DNA from: Bacillota bacterium | GTDB taxonomy: Bacteria > Bacillota > Sulfobacillia > Thermaerobacterales > Thermaerobacteraceae | Length of the DNA stretch: 6,418 bases | Direction of reading: 5' to 3' | NCBI GenBank assembly: GCA_003242195.1 | Contig: QGUQ01000115.1 | Location: 1 to 6,418, forward strand | Translations under genes and position numbers: made by a program | Notes under the pieces: model-generated | Database searches by the model: none | What the model saw: only the letters and a program-made list of their open reading frames with translations | What the model was told of the DNA's origin: nothing | Shown here: positions 1 through 6,418 of the stretch, one piece after another | Layout: each line of letters starts with the position of its first letter | Numbering within the stretch: the first letter of the stretch is position 1

Positions 1-1
1 C

Positions 2-1225
<1,224 letters not shown>

Positions 1226-1246
1226 GGAGCACCGCCGCTCCAACGT

Positions 1247-1287
1247 GCTGGGCACCGGCGACGAGGCATGCTGAGCACCGGCGATGA
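1247..1287. repeat. Imperfect tandem direct repeat, two 18-bp copies
   Basis: Bases 1247-1264 and 1270-1287 match at 16 of 18 positions, sharing the core GCACCGGCGA, with a 23-bp offset. They lie just after the PTS stop codon in the convergent spacer. No function is evident; a local duplication is the simplest explanation. Confidence 0.5.
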
Positions 1288-1305
1288 ACAGTGGATAGGC
1301 GCTCG

Positions 1306-1321
1306 CGTCGCCTTGGCGACG
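1306..1321. other. Short perfect hairpin in the convergent spacer
   Basis: CGTCGCC (1306-1312) and GGCGACG (1315-1321) are perfectly complementary around TT. In RNA this could fold as a 6-bp stem closed by a CUUG tetraloop, a known stable loop. It lies 80 bp after the PTS stop. No T-tract follows on either strand, so it may contribute to transcript-end stability rather than act as a classical intrinsic terminator. Confidence 0.4.
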
Positions 1322-1354
1322 TAGGCAACGGATGTGGAGAGCGGGAGGAACGTC

Positions 1355-1382
1355 GTGCCCCGGGCCTGGCTGGCCGGGGCAC
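1355..1382. terminator. Candidate bidirectional terminator hairpin between convergent genes
   Basis: GTGCCCCGG (1355-1363) and CCGGGGCAC (1374-1382) form a perfect 9-bp GC-rich stem, with a further 2 bp possible inside. It lies between the PTS gene (+) and the glyoxalase-like gene (-), 26 bp beyond the stop of the latter, which is where a shared terminator is expected. The flanks are only weakly T-rich (CGTCTTAT on the + strand; GTTCCTCCC on the - strand), so efficiency without Rho is uncertain. Confidence 0.5.
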
Positions 1383-1408
1383 CGTCTTATCGTCGGGCTC
1401 TCCCGTCG

Positions 1409-1795
1409 TCACTCGTCCCCCTCCTGCCGCAACCCGAACTCGTTGCCGTCCGGGTCCTTGAAGGTCGCCCACCAGCCGCCCCAGGGCGCTCGTTCGGGCT
1501 TGGTGGGGAATTCCACGCCCCGGGCCGAGAGCTCCCGGTACGTCTGCTGGATGTCATCGCAGTAGAGGATGAGGTTGGTAAAGGTGCCGATCCGGTCTTC
1601 CTGTCCGGGTGGCGTGAACAGGATCAAGCGCGTCTCGTCGCGGGGCAGGCGCACTTCGATCCAGCGCGGGGCACCGGGGCCTTCGCCCATGGGTTGATCG
1701 GTGACGAGCTCGCAGCCCAGTACGCGGGTGTAGAACTCCAGGGCCCGTTGCTGGTCGGAGACGTGAATGCCGACGGAGCGGACTCGGGTCAGCAA
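1409..1795 (-). CDS. VOC-superfamily (glyoxalase/dioxygenase-fold) protein
   Basis: A 128-residue protein, the usual size for one vicinal oxygen chelate unit made of two beta-alpha-beta-beta-beta modules. Module one runs from VGIHVSDQQRALEFYTRVLG and module two from TNLILYCDDIQQTYREL to KDPDGNEFGL. Positions corresponding to the VOC metal ligands hold His11, Glu47 (in RWIEVRLP), Asn74 and Glu119 (in GNEFGL); glyoxalase I has His at the third, so this is probably not a canonical lactoylglutathione lyase. The family includes glyoxalases, extradiol dioxygenases and antibiotic-binding proteins, and the substrate cannot be read from sequence. The start is TTG at 1795, supported by the Shine-Dalgarno AAGGGAGG with 7-bp spacing; the next residues, LTRVRSVGIHVSD, match where the fold begins. 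The gene is monocistronic here, convergent with the PTS gene and divergent from MerR. Confidence 0.9.
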   Translation of the reverse strand: MLTRVRSVGIHVSDQQRALEFYTRVLGCELVTDQPMGEGPGAPRWIEVRLPRDETRLILFTPPGQEDRIGTFTNLILYCDDIQQTYRELSARGVEFPTKPERAPWGGWWATFKDPDGNEFGLRQEGDE

Positions 1796-1802
1796 GGGGT
1801 AA

Positions 1803-1810
1803 CCTCCCTT
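1803..1810 (-). promoter_or_regulatory. Shine-Dalgarno fixing a TTG start for the VOC protein
   Basis: On the minus strand AAGGGAGG lies 7 bases before TTG at 1795. No ATG or GTG occurs nearby in frame, and this strong site decides the start. Confidence 0.75.
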
Positions 1811-1868
1811 CGAGCAGACGGGGTCATCCCGGGCTATTCTTCCCCCGCAGCCCTGCCTCCTCGTGCAT

Positions 1869-1878
1869 ACCGATCGGT
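1869..1878. promoter_or_regulatory. Perfect 10-bp palindrome, possible operator
   Basis: ACCGATCGGT is a perfect palindrome in the spacer between the divergent VOC gene and MerR gene, about 75 bp upstream of the VOC start. Its position suits a repressor site controlling the leftward gene. Palindromes of this size also arise by chance in GC-rich DNA, and no regulator can be named. Confidence 0.3.
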
Positions 1879-1941
1879 CACCGCGCGGAAAGGCGGGGAC
1901 GTCGCCTCCGGCCCTTCACCCGGCCGACAGTCAACAGGCGC

Positions 1942-1971
1942 TTTACTGTACGGTTTTCTGTATGGTATGAA
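1942..1971 (+). promoter_or_regulatory. Candidate promoter for the MerR-htpX unit, overlapping direct repeats
   Basis: This is a clearly AT-richer patch in a very GC-rich context. TTTACT (1942-1947) and TATGAA (1966-1971) resemble -35 and -10 boxes, 4 of 6 matches each, separated by 18 bp, slightly longer than the 17-bp optimum as in many MerR-controlled promoters. Inside lie two 9-bp direct copies, CTGTACGGT (1946-1954) and CTGTATGGT (1958-1966), with a 12-bp period and one mismatch. MerR proteins usually bind inverted repeats between the boxes, so autoregulation here is a hypothesis. Confidence 0.4.
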
Positions 1972-1977
1972 GATGCC

Positions 1978-1985
1978 GAGGGAGG
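1978..1985 (+). promoter_or_regulatory. Shine-Dalgarno upstream of the MerR gene
   Basis: GAGGGAGG ends 8 bases before TTG at 1994 and only 2 bases before ATG at 1988, so spacing favours the TTG. That TTG is one base out of frame with the MerR coding sequence, which is the main evidence for a frameshift there. Confidence 0.6.
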
Positions 1986-1993
1986 CGATGCAC

Positions 1994-2412
1994 TTGGGAA
2001 GTCCCTGTACCGGCTGGGGGAACTGGCGCGGGCAGCCGGCGTAAACCCGCGCACGGTGGACTACTACACACGGATCGGGCTGCTGCATCCGGAGGCACGG
2101 ACGCCCGCTCAGTACCGTCTCTACTCCGAGGAAAGCTTGGAGCGGCTGCGGACCATCCAGGCCCTCCGGGCGCGCAAGTACTCGCTGGAAGAGATCAAGG
2201 TTATATTGGACCGGGGCCCTTCCGAGGTCCTGGCCGAGGCGGCCCGGCTCGAGGCGGACCTGGAACACCTGCTGGACACCCTGGACGACCTCAAGGCTTG
2301 CCCGCTGGACGCTCGAGCCCGGGCGATCCTGACCACGCTGGCGGTCAAGGGCATGGCCCTGGCCCAGCGCTTGCTCCTGCTCCTGAACGAGCAAGGTTTC
2401 ACCGGAGTTTGA
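1994..2412 (+). CDS. MerR-family transcriptional regulator, start out of frame (probable 1-base frameshift)
   Basis: A small DNA-binding regulator. The reading frame ending at 2412 contains a full MerR helix-turn-helix, YRLGELARAAGVNPRTVDYY, then TRIGLL and the wing QYRLYSEESLERL, a second helical part, RKYSLEEIKVIL, and a Leu/Glu-rich dimerisation helix. One cysteine (in KACP) is present, so there is no metal-sensing cysteine set, and no large ligand domain. The frame has no ATG, GTG or TTG between 1801 and 2056. GTG at 2056 falls inside the recognition helix and would remove half the DNA-binding motif; CTG at 2005 has no properly spaced Shine-Dalgarno. TTG at 1994 is ideally spaced from GAGGGAGG but one base out of frame. 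One extra G in the GGG at 1996-1998 would give MGKSLYRLGELA and a 139-residue protein, a normal family length. I infer a frameshift, a sequence error or a very unusual start. Its stop lies 25 bp before htpX, so it probably shares that transcript. Confidence 0.85.
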
Positions 2413-2437
2413 GGGGCGGAGGTGAAGCGGTGACACC

Positions 2438-3280
2438 ATGAAGTGGCGGACCTGGTTGCTGATGGGCGCCCTGAGCGCCCTGCTGGTGGCTTTCGGGTAC
2501 CTCTTGGGCGGCCAGTCCGGGGCCCTGTTCGCCCTCGTCGTGTCCGCGGCCATGAACCTGGCGGGCTACTGGTTCAGCGACCGGCTGGTGCTGAGCATGT
2601 CCGGGGCGAGGCCCGTCTCGGAGGCCGAGGCACCCGAGCTGTACGCGATCACGCGCCGCCTCTGCCAGCGCGCGGGCTTGCCCATGCCGCGACTGTACAT
2701 GATCCCCGCCGCCCAGCCCAACGCCTTCGCCACGGGGCGTGATCCGCAGCATGCCGCGGTGGCGGTGACCGCCGGGCTGCTGGAGATGATGGACCGTAGC
2801 GAGCTGGAAGGCGTCATCGCCCACGAACTGGCCCACATCAAGAACCGGGATATCCTGGTGGCCAGCGTGGCCGCTGCCCTGGCCGGGGCCATCACCATGC
2901 TGGCCGACATGGCCCAGTGGGCCCTGGTCTTCGGCGGCGGCCGGCACGACGACGAGGAGGGCGGCGCCGGTTCGATGCTGGGCGCGCTCCTGATGATGTT
3001 CCTGGCGCCGCTGGCCGCCATGCTGATCCAGCTGGCCATCTCCCGGAGCCGGGAGTACCTGGCCGATGCGACGGCCGCCCGGATCGTCGGCCATCCCCAT
3101 GGCCTGATCCGCGCCCTGGAGAAACTGGCCTACGCCACCCAGGCGATGCCCATGCGGGTGAACCCGGCGGTGTCGCACATGTACATCGCCCAGCCCCTGA
3201 GTGGCGAGGGGTTGCTGCACCTGTTCAGCACCCACCCGCCCATCTCCGAGCGCATCCGGCGGCTCCGGGCCATGGCGTGA
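2438..3280 (+). CDS. htpX: HtpX-type membrane zinc metalloprotease (M48 family)
   Basis: This protein of 280 residues is close to the usual 280-300 for HtpX, an integral membrane protease that degrades misfolded or damaged membrane proteins with its active site facing the cytoplasm. Two N-terminal hydrophobic helices (about 5-23 and 28-46) are followed by the catalytic domain. The zinc motif HELAH is at 129-133 (His129, Glu130, His133), and the third ligand is Glu206 in SRSREYLADATAA. Other HtpX hallmarks are PNAFATG (94-100), KNRDIL (135-140), two further hydrophobic segments (about 141-165 and 180-201) separated by an acidic Gly-rich loop, and the C-terminal STHPPISERIRRL. The start ATG at 2438 is preceded by GGAGGTGA with a 12-base spacer, a little long. 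The gene follows the MerR gene by 25 bp with no terminator between, which suggests MerR controls it or shares its promoter. The symbol rests on motifs; closely related M48 proteases exist. Confidence 0.93.
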   Translation: MKWRTWLLMGALSALLVAFGYLLGGQSGALFALVVSAAMNLAGYWFSDRLVLSMSGARPVSEAEAPELYAITRRLCQRAGLPMPRLYMIPAAQPNAFATGRDPQHAAVAVTAGLLEMMDRSELEGVIAHELAHIKNRDILVASVAAALAGAITMLADMAQWALVFGGGRHDDEEGGAGSMLGALLMMFLAPLAAMLIQLAISRSREYLADATAARIVGHPHGLIRALEKLAYATQAMPMRVNPAVSHMYIAQPLSGEGLLHLFSTHPPISERIRRLRAMA

Positions 3281-3318
3281 GGCACGTCCCCCGGTTCCAC
3301 GGGTGCCGGTTCCGTGCC
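3281..3318 (+). terminator. Weak terminator-like inverted repeat after htpX
   Basis: GGCACG (3281-3286), directly after the stop codon, can pair with CGTGCC (3313-3318); an alternative stem is CACGG (3298-3302) with CCGTG (3312-3316). A pyrimidine-rich run, TCCCTCCCTTTG, follows. The stem is short with a long loop, so this is only a candidate end for the MerR-htpX transcript. Confidence 0.3.
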
Positions 3319-3405
3319 GCCGGTCCCTCCCTTTGATCGACGAGCGCAGCCGGGCGACTCCATTGCAGACGGATCGAGCGCGACGGACGGGCCGAACGCG
3401 GAGGT

Positions 3406-3448
3406 CGTGCCCGCCGCGGGGGCCGCGGCGCCCCTGGCGGCGGGCACG
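3406..3448. other. Strong GC-rich hairpin upstream of the ABC exporter
   Basis: CGTGCCCGCCGC (3406-3417) and GCGGCGGGCACG (3437-3448) form a perfect 12-bp inverted repeat. The 19-base loop can extend the stem internally by pairing GGGC (3420-3423) with GCCC (3430-3433). No T-tract follows. It lies 126 bp after htpX and 56 bp before the ATPase start, so it could be a terminator for the upstream unit, an insulating structure, or a protein-binding site. Confidence 0.5.
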
Positions 3449-3455
3449 TCGCATG

Positions 3456-3485
3456 TTGCAGGCCCGGGGCGATGTTGGCTAGTAT
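3456..3485 (+). promoter_or_regulatory. Weak promoter candidate for the ABC exporter operon
   Basis: TTGCAG (3456-3461) and TAGTAT (3480-3485) are separated by 18 bp, directly after the 3406-3448 hairpin and just before GGGAGG (3486-3491). The -35 match is poor. If used, transcription would start around 3492, beyond the Shine-Dalgarno, giving a nearly leaderless message, so the real promoter may lie elsewhere. Confidence 0.25.
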
Positions 3486-3503
3486 GGGAGGCACGACCGG
3501 CCC

Positions 3504-4514
3504 GTGGGGGTGATGGCCCTGGCCGTCATCGAGGTCGAGGACCTGCGGAAACGTTTCGGCCAAGTCGAAGCCTTGCGGGGCATCAGCTTCCAAGTGGATG
3601 AGGGCGAGATCTTCGGCTTGCTCGGGCCCAACGGAGCCGGCAAGACCACCACCCTCAAGATCCTGGCCACCTTGGTGCGCCCCACGGCGGGCCGGGTGTG
3701 CTTGAACGGATTCGACGTCGTCCGCGAACCGGCCGGGGTACGGCGGTCCATCGGCATGGTCTTCCAGGACCCGAGTCTGGACCACGAGCTCACCGCCGAA
3801 CAAAACCTGTGGTTCCGTTCCCGGCTCTACGGGTTGCCCCGCCGGGTGGCCGCCGAACGGATCGACGAGGTCGTGGCCATGGTCGACCTCCAGGACCGCC
3901 GGCGTGACCGCGTGTCCACCTTTTCCGGAGGCATGCGGCGGCGCCTCGAGATCGCCGCCGCCCTGGTGCACCGCCCCAGGGTGCTCTTCCTGGACGAGCC
4001 GACGGTGGGGCTGGATCCCCAGACCCGCCGCAAGATCTGGGACTTCGTGCGGGACCTGCGCCGCCGGGAGGGTGTCACGGTCCTCATGACCACCCATTAC
4101 ATGGACGAAGCGGAGCATTGCGACCGGATCGCGGTCATCGACCACGGGCGGATCGTGGCCCTGGACACGCCGGCTGCCCTCAAGCGGCGCGTGGGTGGCG
4201 ACATCATCACCCTGACCTCTCCCGACCCCGAGCGCCTGGTGGGGGCGATCCGGGAACGCTTCGGCGCGGAGCTCGGCGGCGAGGTGCGCACGGGCCCGGG
4301 GGACGAGGTGGTGGTGGAGCACCCGTCGGGCGCCGAGTTCGTCCCCCGGGTGGCGGGGGCGTTCCCCGACCTGATCCGGTCGGTGTCCGTCCGGCAACCG
4401 ACGCTGGACGACGTCTTCCTGAAACTGACGGGCCATGCCATCCGGGACGAACAGGCCGGCGACATGGACCGCATGCGGCTGGCAGCGCGGATGTGGAGGG
4501 GAAGGGGCCGGTGA
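3504..4514 (+). CDS. DrrA-like ABC transporter ATP-binding protein
   Basis: A cytoplasmic ATPase of 336 residues that powers the permease encoded next. Motifs in order: Walker A GPNGAGKT (41-48), Q-loop Gln88 in MVFQDPSLDHE, signature FSGGMRRR (140-147), Walker B VLFLDE (160-165), D-loop GLD (169-171) and switch His198 in TTHYMDEAE. The C-terminal region with LDDVFLKLTGHAIRDE (from 301) is characteristic of the DrrA daunorubicin-exporter family, which also includes many exporters of unknown or lipid-like substrates. A basic Arg-rich tail follows from about 320. GTG at 3504 has GGGAGG 12 bases upstream; GTG 3510 and ATG 3513 are alternatives, the latter giving MALAVIEVEDLRKRF, and the choice changes only three residues. 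The stop overlaps the permease start in TGATG, implying translational coupling. The substrate cannot be read from the sequence; no antibiotic biosynthesis gene lies nearby. Confidence 0.94.
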   Translation: MGVMALAVIEVEDLRKRFGQVEALRGISFQVDEGEIFGLLGPNGAGKTTTLKILATLVRPTAGRVCLNGFDVVREPAGVRRSIGMVFQDPSLDHELTAEQNLWFRSRLYGLPRRVAAERIDEVVAMVDLQDRRRDRVSTFSGGMRRRLEIAAALVHRPRVLFLDEPTVGLDPQTRRKIWDFVRDLRRREGVTVLMTTHYMDEAEHCDRIAVIDHGRIVALDTPAALKRRVGGDIITLTSPDPERLVGAIRERFGAELGGEVRTGPGDEVVVEHPSGAEFVPRVAGAFPDLIRSVSVRQPTLDDVFLKLTGHAIRDEQAGDMDRMRLAARMWRGRGR

Positions 4515-5347
4515 TGGGTAGCGGAACACGGGAGGCGGGCCGGCCCTCCGCCAGAGGCGGTTGGGGCCATGAGTTGCGAGCCATCTACACCCTCTGGTGG
4601 CGGGATCTGGTCCGGTTCGTCAACGAGCCCGCCCGCCTGATGGGCTTCATGGTGCAGCCCGTGATCTACCTCGGGCTGTTCGGGGTCGGTTTCGGCGCCA
4701 CCTTCCGGGCGGCGGCGGTACCCGAGGGGTTCCGCTACGTTACCTTCATGTTTCCCGGCGTGCTGGGGATGACGGTGCTGTTCACGGCCCTGTTCTCCGG
4801 GGTGTCGGTGATCTGGGAGCGCCGGTTCGGGCTGCTCAAGGCGATTCTGGTCGCACCGGTCTCCCGGGCCGCCATCGTCCTCGGCAAGGCCCTGGGCGGT
4901 TCCACCGTTGCCGTCCTCCAGGGCACGCTCCTACTCCTCCTGGCGCCCCTGGCGGACGTCGACCTGGACGCCGGCCGCGTACTGCGGTTGTGGGCCGCCA
5001 TGTGGCCCATGGCCCTGGCGCTGACCGGCCTGGGCTTGGCCATCGCCTCGCGGATGTCGAGCATGGAAGGGTTCCAGGTGGTGATGAACTTCCTGGTCAT
5101 GCCCATGTGGCTGCTGTCCGGCGCCTTCTTCCCCCTGCAGGGGGTGCCGCGGTGGATGGAGGTCCTGATGCGGGTCAACCCCCTGACCTACGGTGTCGAC
5201 GCCCTCCGCGGCGTGGTCTATGAGGGCGTGCCCTACGCGGGGCGCCTGGTGGCCCACGATTTCGCCTTCAACCTGGCCGTCGTCACCCTCATGGCGGTGG
5301 TCGCCCTGGGCCTGTCCCTGGCCACCTTCAAGGCGCGGGAGGAGTGA
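4514..5347 (+). CDS. DrrB-like ABC-2 type transporter permease
   Basis: The membrane partner of the preceding ATPase, with 277 residues, typical of ABC-2 permeases. After a polar cytoplasmic N-terminus containing HELRAIYTLWWRDLVRF come about six hydrophobic segments, near residues 42-64, 78-99, 119-147, 157-178, 189-207 and 250-273. The conserved ABC-2 cytoplasmic segment WERRFGLLKAILVAP (101-115) follows the second helix, and PMWLLSGAFFPL (197-208) with RVNPLTYGVDALR (about 218-231) is a second family hallmark. ATG at 4514 overlaps the ATPase stop codon and has GAAGGGG 6 bases upstream; in-frame GTG 4511 is an alternative start. The frame stays open far upstream inside the ATPase gene, but that part is only a shadow. 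The complex is probably two permeases with two ATPases, exporting an unknown hydrophobic compound, lipid or polysaccharide. Confidence 0.93.
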   Translation: MGSGTREAGRPSARGGWGHELRAIYTLWWRDLVRFVNEPARLMGFMVQPVIYLGLFGVGFGATFRAAAVPEGFRYVTFMFPGVLGMTVLFTALFSGVSVIWERRFGLLKAILVAPVSRAAIVLGKALGGSTVAVLQGTLLLLLAPLADVDLDAGRVLRLWAAMWPMALALTGLGLAIASRMSSMEGFQVVMNFLVMPMWLLSGAFFPLQGVPRWMEVLMRVNPLTYGVDALRGVVYEGVPYAGRLVAHDFAFNLAVVTLMAVVALGLSLATFKAREE

Positions 5348-5386
5348 ACGGCGGCCGCACCATCGCTGGGGAGGGATCGCCCGGCC

Positions 5387-6418
<1,032 letters not shown>

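Noticed and set aside
1994..2007. Programmed -1 frameshifting to explain the MerR start
   Set aside because: No canonical slippery heptamer is present, and a shift within the first codons after initiation would be very unusual; a one-base deletion or sequence error is simpler.
1334..2044. Plus-strand open frame across the VOC gene and the MerR promoter
   Set aside because: It is antisense to the VOC gene and ends in the MerR start region. Only its last codons matter, as the out-of-frame reading of the MerR start.
2399..3454. Minus-strand open frame opposite htpX
   Set aside because: Rich in Gly, His, Gln and Arg with no recognisable domain; the plus strand encodes HtpX.
4118..4513. Upstream in-frame extension of the permease frame inside the ATPase gene
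   Set aside because: The translated extension is Arg/Gly/Pro-rich shadow sequence; the overlapping ATG at 4514 with a good ribosome binding site is the natural start.
3225..4529. Minus-strand open frame (434 codons) opposite the ATPase gene
   Set aside because: Composition is typical of an antisense shadow, and the plus strand carries a complete ABC ATPase with all motifs.

Overview
The window is GC-rich throughout (roughly 70%), with codons ending mostly in G or C, strong AGGGAGG-type ribosome binding sites and TTG and GTG as well as ATG starts. With the gene families present (fructose-type PTS permease, HtpX, DrrAB-like ABC exporter, bacterial PEP carboxylase), this suggests a high-GC Bacillota such as the Thermaerobacter/Symbiobacterium group. 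A high-GC actinobacterium cannot be excluded. The organism assignment is inference; no rRNA or tRNA gene is present to settle it.

Layout. (1) 2-1225 (+): the 3' part of a fructose-family PTS permease, entering the window in a low-complexity linker and followed by the complete EIIC membrane domain. (2) 1226-1408: a convergent intergenic spacer with two hairpins and an imperfect direct repeat. (3) 1409-1795 (-): a small VOC/glyoxalase-fold protein with a TTG start set by a strong Shine-Dalgarno. (4) 1796-1993: a divergent regulatory region holding a 10-bp palindrome and an AT-rich promoter-like patch with a 9-bp direct repeat. (5) 1994-2412 (+): a MerR-family regulator whose DNA-binding N-terminus lies in frame but has no usable start codon; one extra G would repair it, so it is either frameshifted or affected by a sequence error. 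(6) 2438-3280 (+): an HtpX-type membrane zinc protease, 25 bp downstream and probably cotranscribed. (7) 3281-3503: a spacer with a 12-bp perfect inverted repeat and a weak promoter candidate. (8) 3504-4514 and 4514-5347 (+): a translationally coupled DrrA/DrrB-like ABC exporter. (9) 5387-6418 (+): the N-terminal part of phosphoenolpyruvate carboxylase, running off the window in a Gly-rich, G-tract-rich insertion.

How the genes relate. Three probable transcription units follow one another: the end of the PTS unit, MerR-htpX, and drrA-drrB with ppc possibly read through. The glyoxalase gene is transcribed against them. The PTS consumes PEP during sugar uptake, and PEP carboxylase turns PEP into oxaloacetate, but they are separated by other units and nothing shows joint control. 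These are mostly ordinary families. I see no convincing undescribed multi-gene system. The points most worth checking are the broken MerR reading frame next to htpX, the G-rich insertion in PEP carboxylase, and the direct-repeat promoter.
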